DNA of 42,519 nucleotides from Tubiluchus corallicola (lineage: Eukaryota; Priapulida; Priapulimorpha; Priapulimorphida; Tubiluchidae): NCBI GenBank assembly GCA_030141605.1, contig JAQGDQ010000289.1, positions 253,001 to 295,519 of the forward strand, given 5' to 3'. Shown here piece after piece: positions 25,490 through 36,030 of this stretch. The notes beneath the pieces were generated by a model. The model worked only from the letters and a program-made list of their open reading frames with translations, was not told where the DNA came from and did not search any database. Positions within the stretch are counted from its first letter, which is position 1; the number at the start of each line of letters is the position of its first letter. The position numbers and the translations under genes are program-made.

Positions 25490-28400
25490 TTCTTTTCCTT
25501 TTGTTGAAGGTTCTTCCCATTTGTTTCTTGGTCGTTTTACTCCAATGCGAACTAGCTAATTTGGCACATTAAAAATTTCACCCATTTACGTGCCCTGCAA
25601 TTAATCTATATAATTACACATATATTATATTGTAGGTGTGTATATAAATAATTTGCACACGCACGCATGTACACAACAAGTAATTGCATACAGTGATATT
25701 TACTTGTATGCATCAATAAATAATATTTATCAAGACTTGTCAGTGGATTTAGCCACAGGTGTTTTATTAGTACGCTTTAATGAACATTTATTTTGACGTA
25801 AGCCTAACTCAATCTTAAAAAAATTAGGCTAAATATAAGTGACGGCTACACATGATATATAAGATATTATGACCCGCGTGCAGATTCTAATTTATGCGCC
25901 AGGTTGGCTTCTCACTTGAATTCTGTGACTTGATTTTGACCTAGTTAGTTGGTTGTTATAGAGGTGATAGTATTGTCAACGTGATTCTATAACCAACTCC
26001 AAGGGGAGAGAGAGGGGAGTCGTATAGTTTTGCACACGGCGCATTTGCGAACAGCGTATGTTTTTACCATAACGCAACACTGATTGATTAGACTATCTTT
26101 AAATTTATTTATATTATGATAGGCAATGCTTTTAAAGACAATTAAACAACACTACTGCTGCTGCTGCTCTTACTGCTACTGCTGTTGCTACTACTACTAC
26201 TACTACTACTACGACTACGACGACTACGACTACGACTACGACGACTACTACTACTACTTTTGCTTTTGTTACGTTGAGGTGAAAAGTATTTCTCACGAAC
26301 GTCGGAGCAAGCGTCTCATCACGCATCAACATGCCTACTTGAGACAAAAATTTTCCAACGTAGGCCTGTTTGAGAACACTTTTCCACTATGCGTCTTTCA
26401 GTACGTATGGCTCTTGTTGTCATAGCTGTTATTTGTCTAAGAACGATTTGCCAATAATTATTGGGTAGGGTAAGTAGCCGAGTTGTACAGCCTATATGTG
26501 CTTAGCGGCCGCAGTTAAGAAACGCAGATCCTGGTCAGCAAAAGGATTGGTAAGCGTATAGTTCAATAATCGTTCTGGGTGATTTCGTCTGTGGATGTTT
26601 AAAGAAACTTGGTTACACGTCTGGGCATGACTGAGTGAGACATGTCTAGCTGTCTGTCAATGTCTGATCTTGGGATACCATCCATGATAATGAGGCATGC
26701 ACCGGGCCCGCCACAACTGTCTAAGCTGATTTGGGTTTGCGTCTGAGTGGTGAATCACAACTTGTAGAATACTACACTGCGTAAGAAATTAGCTAAGAGC
26801 AAAATGCACTTTGCAACCGAGTGGTAAGATTGCAATGGATTGGATTACAGATACAGTTTCTTAATAGTTTAAATTTAGAGATCACACACACACACACACA
26901 CGCGCGCGCGCACGCACACGCACGCACACACACACACACACACATATACTATGGTATGATTTGATTTAATTTAACTCTTTATTTCGAACTAGGTTCATAG
27001 AATACATAATATACAATACTTACAAGATATACAATCATTATAACTCCTCCCAACATATACAAATCAATACATACATGTACATAAATAAAATAACAGTCAA
27101 CACACACACACATATATATATATGCAATACCATACTTCCAGTCTGAATCGTCACCTATAATTTCTACATAGTACTTTCCTCCATTGATTTCTTGCGTCTC
27201 TTACGTGAAATACGTCACTGTTATTCAACGTTTTTATAAGAAGATTTGAGCTTTGCATTACTTTACCATATAAACTGTATGCAGTTTTCCTATGTATTAC
27301 ATCACAGTATAAAACATTGTGTTCTACTGAAATGGCCCCGGAGTTATAATCATATGAGTAGTTTAAAAATTGGCGTTTAGATTAGAAATATTGTGAGCTA
27401 CTTTAAGTTTGCTGAAACTGTAGTTATAAAAATGCCGCCAGGTGGCCATACCGTAGAACGAATTACAATAAGAGTTGAACAGATGAGTTTTAACATTAAG
27501 TGAACAGCAATGAAACTTTCTAAGAACACGGTTCGCTCTAGCATAAAAAAGACTTCGTTGCCTGATAATATCCATATAATCGTTATCGCTGGTGATAATA
27601 TGACCGAGAAATTTTTCTGTTTCAGACGATATAATTATCGTAACGGCTACCTTAAGTTAACCGAAATTGAACCTACACATACTGGGGGTGTAATTGTTAT
27701 AAGTTTAGTGTTGTATTACTATGTCATGACTATTTGTGTACTCAACATATCAACTAAAGTTTGTAAAACTGTGGTAGTGGATGCAAGTAAGCATCCATCA
27801 TCAGGAAACATAAGGTGATTAATGTGAGTACCACCTATCTGACAACTTAGACCGGTAGATGTGAATTCAGAACTCAAGTCTATCAAATTTAAATTAAATA
27901 GTATGGGCGACATTTTTGCACCCTGGCAAACACCATTTGCGACTTTAAATGTGCTAGAGCAAAAATTGAGTCTATAATCAGAACAGTAATTAGATAAGGC
28001 AAGATAAGCCAAAGTTAAAAGTCTTATTAACTAAATTACAAATGTCATTATATGTCATCTGACAATGCTTCTGACAATAAAAAAACATTCTTCAGGCAGA
28101 GTCAGAATTTGGCCAAGATGTCGCAGAAGGCGTGGCTTGGGAGACCGGATATCACCATGAAGTGTCGACAGGCATAACACAAGCTTTCGAAGTTGCTGCC
28201 TCTGTGCCACCGTTTAGTTTCGCAGAAATCAGAGCTTTTCTGGAAAAGGACATTTACGAAATAAAATGGCGAGCATCATTCTTCAGTTCTGGTTTTGTTA
28301 GCATAAACTGGTGCAATAGGTAACTATCAGAACATACTACTATATCAGAGTGTCAGTATAAAAAAGATACATATACATATGTCTACGTATTGTGATGTCG

Positions 28401-31247
28401 CACATTCTATCTCTACAACTTAAGAAACTGAAGGCATGTATAAATGGCCTAATGGCACGTAGGCGCCTGTTTTAGCATCTCATCACTTTGTTGTTCGAGG
28501 CTCGACCTAAATCGCTACTCATCTGGATATTTATGTTGTCGTTGTTATTGTTGCTCTTGTTGGGTGATAATATTTTGAAAAAAAGCCTAATGTTCGGCGA
28601 ATTTCTTATGATTTGACATGAAACAATATACTAGGACAAATTCTGCACCGAGTGGCGTAAGTTGCATTTTTGATTTAGCATCTTGAATTCAAGACGGCGG
28701 TGATAATATTATTTTTGAAAACTCCGATTAAACCATTTTAACTACCCTTTTTTAAATCTTTGCATTTTATCTCGACTTTTGATAATAATTTTAACTGCAG
28801 CTAACACTCTGTCAGTTTTAGATCTTGAACCGTGATGGTTTCTATGGTGATAGTGGTCGGTGATAATGACTCCGATGGAAAGTTTCCCAAGGCCTGGTCA
28901 GACTGCATAATCACGCCAATATTAAAGAAAAGGAAACTCTTCAGATCCCTCTAACTACAGAGGAACTCTTCAGACCCCTCTAACTACACAGGAATCTCAA
29001 TTAACAATGGTCTCAGTAAATGTTTTTTGTAAAATACCAAACCTTAAACTTGAAGCTGGTGTAAGAAACAGAACTTAATCTTTTAAGGAAGAATTTGGTT
29101 TTAAACGCAGCTGTCAAACAGCTGACCATATATTTACTCTTAAAACAGTCATAGATAAATATATCAATCAAACTCCTGGGAAATACCTGTAAATTTGTTT
29201 TATCGATCTAAAGAAAGCATTTGATACTATCTACAGACCCTTTCTACTTTATAAATAGCTGAAATTTGATTTTGGAATAAAATTTTATGTTATTCAAAAC
29301 ACGTATCAATCCAATGATGCCCAATTAAAAATCTTTCCGGGGAACTGTTCAGCGCCATTTCCCATTAAAGTGGGCGCCAAACAAGAATGTATCTTGAGTA
29401 CCCTGTTATTTAATTTATTTCTCAATGACATTGTTGACATTTTTGATCAGTCACGTGACCCTCCAATACTAAATAACAGTAATGTTCATTTAACTATGTG
29501 TGCAGACGATATTGATATTTTTTACAACTCAGACAGGCTTGCAAAATTGAATTTATCGACTTAATTTTTGTTGTGATAAATGACTACTTAATATAAATAG
29601 TGAAAAGACAAAAGTGGTGGTATTTAATAAAGGAGGCCATAAAATCAATATGATAAACAAGCGTTTAAATTAGGTTCAGATAAGACAGAAATTGCGCAGA
29701 ACTATACTTACCTGGGTATCAATTTCAGTGAACGCGGTTCGTTCATAAAGGCAAAGCAGGAACAGCATAATAAAGCAATGAGGCCTTTTTTTCAAATTTA
29801 GACAAAAACTTCGAGGTCTTAATATGAATTATAAAATACTAAAAAGAATGTTTGACAGCTTAATAAAACCATCAGTCCTGTACTCAGCTGAATCATGGGA
29901 GTCATTCTTTTTTAACAAACGAAAAGTAACAGCACGGTACGTATCGAAAACATATTTGATGACTTTTCCGACTAATAAATATTGAGTTATGCAAATTCGT
30001 TCTCGGTGTTGGGAAATACGCTGTTAATCACACAGTACGTGGAGAACGTACTAATTAATTTACTGAAATCAAACTTCAAAATAACTACGCAAATTACTGG
30101 AAGGACAATGGCACCAAATAAACGGTAAAAATATGAACGAAAAAAACAAGTTTCCAACTTATTTCAAGTTTAGAACCAGTTCGTAGAAGAAGGGTACTAG
30201 TTACTAATAAAAAAATCCCGATAAAAGAGTTAACTTTACAAAGTTGAGTATTATTTCGCACAACCTCCTTATTGAAAAAGGCCGATACACCCAAACAAAA
30301 ATTCCATTAACAGACTATGCCGTTTTTGTTAAGATAAAAAAACTGATGACGAAAAGCATTTAATTCTTAAATGTAACTATTATAATGACTTAAAGTCTTA
30401 AACCATAGCTTGTTCTCTCATGTCAAGGAAATTTTCCCAAACTATGTGAATGCAACGGTACAGGAGAAATTTATATTTTGATTAATGGAATTGAATTTCA
30501 CCTTGCAAATTTAGTTTCAAATTATACTAGAGACCGTTTTGCAGGAAGAAAAATAAAATCTTACTCACAGGAAATCATATTCAATTGATAGCAAAAGCAC
30601 AATATTGATATTATATTAATTTTTAAACGTGTAAATATTGAAAACTGTTTAACCTCTACTATTTCTTTTACTGTTTCAATGTGACGATTATACCCAAGTG
30701 TTTGAGATGCTTTTTGTGTGATGTGTTACTTTTTTATGAACATTGTATTGTATATTGTACTATGTTTTTCGTTAACACATTATGTTAAAACCAAATTTTA
30801 TAAATAAACATTTAGTAACATCGCAAGCAATTCGGAATCAAAATAAAACAAAACGTTATTTTTTCTAGTCATACTCAAGTCCACGTTAGCCAAATTTTAG
30901 ATCAGCGTGCTAGACAGTTCTTTGCCTTCGGGACTGCCAAGTATCACGAACGTTATACATGGGTTGGAAAGGTCTTGTTCTTTGATAAGTATGGAAGCCA
31001 AATTGGTAAGTCATAAATTTTGAACCCTTCGTCCTACCAAAATAAGTGTTTTTTAAGAAAACACTTAATTTCACGCTTATGCGATTTTTTCATTAAAAAT
31101 AACTGTAAATCAAAGCATTTAATAATTTGACCTATATTAATTTTGCTTGCAGTTAAACATGAAGAAGAAGACGAAGCAAAACTCAAGGAGGGAATTGAGA
31201 GACGACGAGAAGTTGGCCAAGCTTTTCTATTTCGTGATAGGGATTAA
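17124..31247 (+). CDS. Secreted WSC-domain protein with aerolysin-like (ETX/MTX2-type) C-terminal module, 12 exons, 471 residues
   Basis: Exons: 17124-17129, 18286-18338, 18705-18779, 19435-19613, 20149-20364, 21834-21920, 22755-22811, 23102-23278, 24649-24758, 28096-28319, 30869-31005, 31153-31247, all GT-AG and phase-consistent. Residues 1-20 are a signal peptide (hydrophobic QVALLAFAVLCCSS). Residues 70-175 are a WSC domain: YQGCY, paired Cys 97/101, CVC 116-118, Cys 138/142, Cys 153, CCGG 158-161. Residues 178-225 are unrecognised. Residues 226-440 are beta-rich, with PLGTYDAKLDNT, an alternating EKEVAVSTSIT strand and SVPPFSFAEIR followed by YEIKWRA, the layout of aerolysin-like pore formers. 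A charged tail ends the protein. WSC domains bind glycans, so a secreted glycan-targeted pore-forming or defence role is inferred. The exon chain is firm; the aerolysin-like call is moderate. Confidence 0.8.
19435..20364 (+). other. WSC domain-coding exon pair
   Basis: Exons 19435-19613 and 20149-20364 together encode the WSC domain, split after the second cysteine pair (GCKNE|G). Matches to the family are the opening YQGCY, the C-x3-C pair, the LALTQDQLCVC core, a CxxxC-P-G turn and the closing CCGG...SVYSTG. The loop between the CVC and PCD cysteines is long and tyrosine-rich, and CCGG replaces the usual single-Cys CGG. Confidence 0.8.
19755..19905. repeat. Degenerate TGAC/TGAT tetranucleotide repeat
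   Basis: This intronic tract is made of GACT/GATT/GGCT variants (for example CTGACTGACCGACCGACTG near 19,866), ending in TAATTAATTAATTAA. It lies between the two WSC-coding exons. Confidence 0.7.
20662..21160. mobile_element. Diverged dispersed repeat, copy 1 (Tc1/mariner-like candidate)
   Basis: This roughly 500-base stretch in an intron of the WSC gene aligns by eye, in order, with 35268-36030: blocks around AAGTGGTGGAAAAA, GAAAATTAC, TATAAACA, TTTTCCAAA, AATAAATAA, CACTATTGTTAAAA, CGTTTCTTCCAA, TCTTGACAACA and GTTTTGCTACC. Copy 2 has ends that look like Tc1-type termini (GGTGGCGAAAAA and the inverse TACGCCAC). Copy 1 is the more decayed of the two. Open frames inside it have no recognised domain. 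Confidence 0.45.
21769..21846 (+). repeat. Duplicated 3' splice-site segment (two 36-nt copies, 42-nt offset)
   Basis: 21769-21804 and 21811-21846 are near-identical copies (three differences) of a segment containing TTACAAATTTGCTTTTCAG. The second copy is the acceptor of the exon at 21834. Using the first (AG at 21790-21791) would lead to a TAG within five codons, so it is probably silent or unproductive. Confidence 0.75.
22388..22412. repeat. (AATC)n short tandem repeat
   Basis: A short run of CAATCAATTAATCAATCAAT-type units lies in an intron of the WSC gene. Confidence 0.7.
23933..24312. mobile_element. 380-bp miniature element with TTAA ends and inverted GCCGTGTTCA termini
   Basis: GTTAAGCCGTGTTCA (23932-23946) is exactly inverted as TGAACACGGCTTAAC (24299-24313). 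Taking TTAA as the target duplication gives a 380-bp element with 10-11 bp termini and no coding capacity, a non-autonomous DNA transposon of piggyBac-like insertion preference. It lies in the intron between the exons ending at 23278 and starting at 24649. The superfamily is inferred from TTAA alone. Confidence 0.6.
25354..25486. repeat. (GA)n purine tract
   Basis: About 130 bases of GA/GAGAC/GGAG units end in a clean (GA)n run. Apparent open frames on both strands (Arg/Glu-rich on +, Ser/Leu-rich on -) are artefacts of the repeat. Confidence 0.9.
26151..26258. repeat. CTG/CTA/CGA trinucleotide array
   Basis: An ordered mosaic runs CTG units, then (CTA)n, then alternating CGA/CTA, then (CTA)n. 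It would read as poly-Tyr/Asp on + and poly-Val on -, but it is intronic with no splice signals supporting translation. Confidence 0.9.
26882..26946. repeat. (CA)n/(CG)n dinucleotide array
   Basis: A CA repeat is interrupted by CGCGCGCGCG. It directly precedes the 3' end of the minus-strand LINE remnant. Confidence 0.9.
26950..28012 (-). mobile_element. Decayed LINE with reverse transcriptase, minus strand
   Basis: On the minus strand, 28012-27719 encodes the reverse transcriptase palm: VANGVCQGAKMSPILFNL (fingers/palm motif) and the catalytic box degraded to FPDDG in place of YADD. After frame breaks near 27,720-27,640, the next part (27575-27363) reads RQRSLFYARANRVLRKFHCC and VKTHLFNSYC, the usual post-catalytic thumb region. 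The 3' part runs to about 26,950, next to a CA array. The element ends 83 bases before the acceptor of the WSC-gene exon at 28096. It is non-functional. Confidence 0.75.
28096..28319 (+). other. Exon 10 of the WSC gene: core of the aerolysin-like module
   Basis: This exon (residues 321-394) holds the most conserved stretch shared with the minus-strand paralog: SVPPFSFAEIRAFLEK, EIKWRA and SGFVS. The Val-Pro-Pro turn followed by two amphipathic strands is the pattern seen after the pore-hairpin region of ETX/MTX2-type proteins. The exon is flanked by LINE remnants on both sides. Confidence 0.7.
28441..28512 (+). repeat. tRNA-like relic (possible tRNA-derived SINE head)
   Basis: TGGCCTAATGG (28445-28455) fits an A box, with a GCCT...AGGC D-stem (28447-28464). 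TGTTCGAGGCT (28492-28502) fits a B box with one or two mismatches, at a normal spacing. It resembles tRNA-Arg in the D-arm. The anticodon and acceptor stems do not pair well, so it is not called a functional tRNA. Confidence 0.35.
28870..30815 (+). mobile_element. Decayed LINE with reverse transcriptase, plus strand
   Basis: Ordered reverse transcriptase blocks on + are interrupted by stops and frameshifts: KAWSDCIITPILKK (28,890), an NYRGISI-type motif (28,970), FGFKRSCQTADHIFTLKTVI (29,095), FIDLKKAFDTIYRPFL (29,200), VGAKQECILSTLLFNLFLND (29,370), the catalytic box as CADD (29,500), TKVVVFNKGGHKIN (29,610), AQNYTYLGINFSERGS (29,697) and LIKPSVLYSAESWES (29,860). After a C-terminal part, the element ends in an A/T-rich tail near 30,815. 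It belongs to the CR1/Jockey-like group. It sits between the last-but-two and last-but-one exons of the WSC gene. Confidence 0.85.
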
Positions 31248-34200
31248 ACTATGGTACAAAATATACAGTATATAAACCCACTAACTCGAGCTGCACAAAT
31301 GAAGTACAAAAGTTAATAGCAACGATTGAGAGTAACATTTGGGAATACTTAAAATTTGGTGATCCGGTGGACGGGACGAATAACCAGTTTGCTTGGTATT
31401 ATTTCCTATATGTGCGCCAGCAGACTACATTTTGTCTGAGCGAATGGTCTCCCATTAGACTGAATTAAAACTGGCAACATTTGCTATAAATCGGGGATTT
31501 AGCAATGTTTTGTAGACCATATTATTTTCGTACTTGCTATAATTACTAATATGATCAATTAAGGCAGATAAATGGTACGACGGGAATTAAACTATACAAT
31601 AATTTTGTTTATGTTAAGCATCTGAGCATATTTTAATTACTGATGTGTACTCTTGTTTACGTGTAAGATTTCATTTATTCATTGTAAAATTACATCCTTA
31701 AATATGCGTAGGTTTTTAATTCACAAGCGAGTATTCATTTATGTATAGCATGAATTAGGTAGAGATTCAAATTTTGCGCTTGATCATATTGTTTTCATTC
31801 GCTCCACATATATTTTTGTTCGGTTTTTCGGTATCGGTTGATCACCGATTAGTGATATCGATCTTTGAAGTACTATGAATGTCATTAGAAGCTGGTTTCA
31901 TTAAAAGATCTTGTCGTGGCGGAAACGCATGTCATAATATTGGTAATGTCAATGTACATAAATCAACATGTAAACTATTGATTTGTCGACTGTCTTCTCA
32001 TGTATTTGTTAATTTGAACTTTTCTTTGCTCTTGTGAAATTTTAAATTTGATTTAAAATTGTAAATACTTTAAAGTATTTTAAATACAAAAATCAGTGAC
32101 TTTAATATTCAGAGCAAGCTAATTAGGTCAACAACTTTTTAGATAACCCTCCTTCTTGATGGCCTGTGTTTTAACTAGCCTGAAAATTAAATAATCGTCG
32201 CGGTGAACAACATTCTCAGAGAACTTAACCTTGGGGGTAACATCTATTTTGAATACCCCTTAATTAATAAGTTTCTAGAATTCAGTGTCATTTTTGAAAT
32301 TTGAGATAGTGCAAAACCTAACGCAGTGATGATAATTTGATAATGAAGGGATCATGACGACGATGACAAATACATGTACATGTATAATGAATTTAGCAGG
32401 TTGGTAATTGCACCGAGTCTTGCCCCAAACTACGTAATTACAATTCACGTCCATGACTAAATAAATAACTTCACGATAGTTACTCGATCAATCAGTTCAG
32501 TCTTAAACTTACTTTAATTTTTTACGTCAATAGATGTCACTCGCCTAATGCAATATATACCATTAAAAGTATTTGCGGTAACTTGCGTTACCGCCTACTG
32601 AAAACATTCGTAAACTAATAAAAGTATTACTACTAAGTACTAATACTAGTAATAGTTGAACCATGTCATTAATTATAAATAGTACAAATCTAATTATGTC
32701 AATGACCTTTGATTTCTCACGTCAAATAACCATGATTACTCAAGCAACGAAAAAGTGCCCACATTGGTTAGAACTCAAGTACTACTAGCAACGAATCGTG
32801 GTCATTAAACAGTATTCTGGAGCCTAAAATGTCCAACGTGATAAAATTAATCCACACCGAATTATTAAACCTGACTAAACTGGAGAAAATATGAAAATCT
32901 TCATACAGTTACCCGAATTTGGAAGAAGGACCTTTGGAAGAATATCTAGGCTCAGTCTAGACTTTTTCACATTTGCTCAATTTCGGTCACGTTTAGTATC
33001 AGAAATTTAATAAACGCTGGTTTATTCCAATATTGGTTAATTACTAATTTTGAAATTAATATTAAAGGTTGTGACGTCTGTGATGTCAATCTGGAATATA
33101 AGAGCTACCCAACAGCATTGCAACCCCTTTTAATATAGTTGTTGTATTCAGTATGATTTTGTGTATGTCCCATACTAGCATTAATAGCTTAATTTAGCTA
33201 ATTGCTTATGTTAATTGAATGAGTCATTAGTTAGTTACTCATTAAGCGAATTTATCTACTACAATAAGGCAAGTTGTGACTGTACTTATATGAGCATGCA
33301 CCTAGTTAGCTCTGGGAAGGGTCCCACCTCATACCTGTCCTAGATCTCCTTTACAAGAAAAAAAGTGATTGGTCAAACGCTCAACTGAACAGGCTATCTA
33401 GCCAATAAACCGTCGTGTTACAGGACAAGATCATCCTGTTTTATCTGTTTTAGAAATTGAAACCAGGTTCAAAACAATGTGTCGAACATGCTAATCCAGT
33501 GAGGTCGTGCAATATGACTTCCGACGAACATTTATTAGCAATCGAAGTCAAGACTTAATTGCTGTGGGGACAGAAAGTGGTTAAAGGGCAATGACACACC
33601 AAAGGGTTAGGTATTCGAGCCGTGAGGCGAAAACACCAATAAACTGGCTATTATTCGTTATTTGACGTACTGCTGTAAACGGAAATTCAGGAGATCTGGT
33701 GCAGAAACAACCAGGCGATGACCAGACGTTGTATCAATGGTAGTTTCACGAGCTCTACGGATCAGGACTCCACTGCACTCAACTAGGATTGTAGAAGTGA
33801 CCACGCAAGATTCCACCCCCTGCTCGGACTTTGGAAGAGTAACTGTTCAAGATTCCACGAAGTTCGCATAACCAGTTAGTCACGTTATTCCAGCTTCCAG
33901 AGTGATGGAGAACGTCAAATATTGGAATCCGACAGCTTCCGATTGCAGTCACTACAACTGATAAGTATACTTACCTTACATCCTTCTCCCTCACCTGGGT
34001 TGGCCTAACTAGTCTTCTGTTTATCTTAGATTATCTAGTAACGTCGTTTGTAATTATAACAACTTTGTTGTTGTTTTGGATTAAAGTGAATTGTTTTTAG
34101 TTCTTATTATCTTATTAAACCAAGAATTTATCGGTAATGTTAAAAACTGATTTGTTTGCTTCTATTCGGAATACATGTCTGTGAACTATGCTTGAATGGA

Positions 34201-34494
34201 AAGGTTCACTGAACCCACGTGTCAGCACGTATCAGAAATTAGTAGAAAAAGTGTTTGTGGTGTCGTAACGAAAGCGCCCCATATCACAAGTGGTGCCCCA
34301 CATATCACAAAGGTATTTAATCCAGCCACCATGTATAAAAATTATAATACGATCATACTGTAGATGCCAGTGATTATGAAGTCATTGGTCATTGGCTTAC
34401 TCTGACAGCTTCTGGATATGATGGACTTATGATGACATTAAATGCTTCTCTGGTATCATCAGCAGTTTTTCCCACAGCATCGAAAATCATTTTC
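31248..34494. other. Intergenic, no gene seen
   Basis: No coding frame or splice-linked exon was recognised. The first half is strongly AT-rich. From about 33,440 to 34,000 the composition is more balanced and a TE long terminal repeat is possible (TGTGACGTC near 33,069, AATAAA near 33,640), but no matching second copy or target duplication was found. Confidence 0.35.
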
Positions 34495-34599
34495 TTTGTT
34501 TTACCTACTTGGTTGTTTAGATATCTTGCGCAGCCATCTCGGATGCTGTTACAGACCGCCAGTTGGTAGTTTTAGAACACTGCTAACGCCCACAATATT
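34495..34599. repeat. Left arm of a long inverted repeat
   Basis: These 105 bases reappear inverted at 35741-35843 with roughly 90 per cent identity by eye, including uninterrupted matches around CAGCCATCTCGGATGCT and CCAGTTGGTAGTTTTAG. The similarity stops sharply at TTTGTTTTACCTAC on the outer side. Confidence 0.8.
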
Positions 34600-35267
34600 A
34601 GTGATGCGCGATTAATAAATTAATCGAGATTACAACCATGTATAAATCGATTTATTTGACGATTGAACAGTAATTCAGTTAATCGTGAGCAAAATGTACG
34701 TGTTACACATTGACTAAAAAGAAGTATGTTAGCACAAATAAACCGAATCTTTGCGTTTTTTCTTCATTTTCTCATCTTCCACAGTGCACACAATTGTAAA
34801 CCACAGTGTTGCAAACTGTGGCTTCCAATTTCGTTGACATGTGACGCGTGTGATGTAGTTAACGAAAAAGCAGGTGTGTGTCTAAAAAAACAGTTTCCGA
34901 CTATGAAAATGGCAGGCAACGATGAAGCTGTGAAGAAGTTATAGGCTATATTTCACTACAATCATTGAAAAATGCGGCTAAAACACTAAAAATCCTCGCA
35001 AAAAGTTAATCCTGATATCGAATTACAAAAACAAGATTATAATTGAATTGCAAAATTTCAAAATCGCCCACACATAATATGTCACGTGACCTCATTTGCC
35101 TTCCTAGTGATCCGGGTAACTGTACAGTATCTGTTTCTTTGTGCATGTTTGTAAAGCCTATGTAGTGCCATTGCAATTTTACAGTCCAGCAAAAATTTCG
35201 TTTTTAACTTAGTATTTTTTAAAACTTTATACCTGCCACGTGTCACGTGCCTGCTTAGTTCAAAATA
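34600..35267. other. Spacer of the inverted repeat, no supported gene
   Basis: One open frame of 72 codons at 34726-34944 encodes a hydrophobic start and several cysteines (CKPQCCKLW, CDACD), but no domain is recognised and no splice context supports it. A GATTAATAAATTAATCGA near-palindrome at about 34,609 may mark another insertion. Confidence 0.3.
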
Positions 35268-36030
35268 TACCAGGTGGCGAAAAAAAGATATGCTACAGTT
35301 TTGATCACGATATTATAAACAAATAACGGATTCGTCTGAAAATTACTACACAGATGTCACATACGCTTTTGTATAAACAGCAAAAATTTTGTGTCATTCC
35401 CTTAGATTTTTCCAAAAATACCGGCGTTTTAAATCAACAAACCAAATAAATAAATAAATGTCGAAAAAGATTTTGTACGCCACTATTGTTAAAAAATTTT
35501 CAGCAAGTGCGCTGCGTTCAGCATTGACGTTTCTTCCAATTGCCGATATCTCTCACCAAGGGGTATTTTGTCCCAGCACTCGAAACATTCTTTACTTTAG
35601 TTTAGAGTTATATCCAATGTTCAAAGTTTAATATTCTAAGTTAAAAGAGAGATGGTTCCTAGGACTGTAAAACCTGCAATAGCACTACACAGGTTTTACA
35701 AATATGTACAAAAATGGGAAGGAAAATGCGGACAAGTAACATATTTTGGGCGTTAGCAGTGTACTAAAACTACCAACTGGTACCTGTAAGAGCATCCGAG
35801 ATGGCTGTGCAAGATCTCCAAGCAACCATGTAGGTAAAACAAACAGCTCTATACGAGACAGTCGTACATACTCTATGACCTTTAAATGAATTCCAAATAT
35901 CGTAGTTCAGAAGATTAAATCCTTTTTTTCTTGACAACAAATTCTATTAATACTTTCTGTGAAGACCGTGTTGCAGACTAGTCGATTGTTTTGCTACCCC
36001 GTATTGACTGCTTTGATACGTTAACATGGG
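35268..36030. mobile_element. Diverged dispersed repeat, copy 2 (Tc1/mariner-like candidate) with an internal insertion
   Basis: 35268-35486 begins TACCAGGTGGCGAAAAA and ends with GTACGCCACTA, whose complement is TAGTGGCGTAC. This matches Tc1-type GTGGCG termini with TA ends. The similarity to 20662-21160 continues to about 35,575 and resumes at about 35,915, so some 340 bases, including the right inverted-repeat arm, are extra here. No intact transposase was found. Confidence 0.45.
35741..35843. repeat. Right arm of the long inverted repeat
   Basis: This is the inverted partner of 34495-34599, separated from it by about 1.1 kb. The arms contain no open frame conserved between them. Terminal repeats of a DNA transposon, or two opposite copies of an unrelated repeat, would both explain it. 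Confidence 0.8.

Noticed and set aside
25314-25572. Arg/Glu-rich and Ser/Leu-rich frames on both strands
   Set aside because: Direct products of the (GA)n tract.
26126-26425. Poly-Tyr/Asp frame (+) and poly-Val frame (-)
   Set aside because: Direct products of the CTA/CGA trinucleotide array.
26461-26530. A-box-like TAGCCGAGTTG suggesting a second tRNA-like element
   Set aside because: No B box at the right distance and no tRNA fold.
33069-34140. Possible solo LTR beginning TGTGACGTC
   Set aside because: No target duplication, second copy or internal retrovirus-like coding sequence was found.
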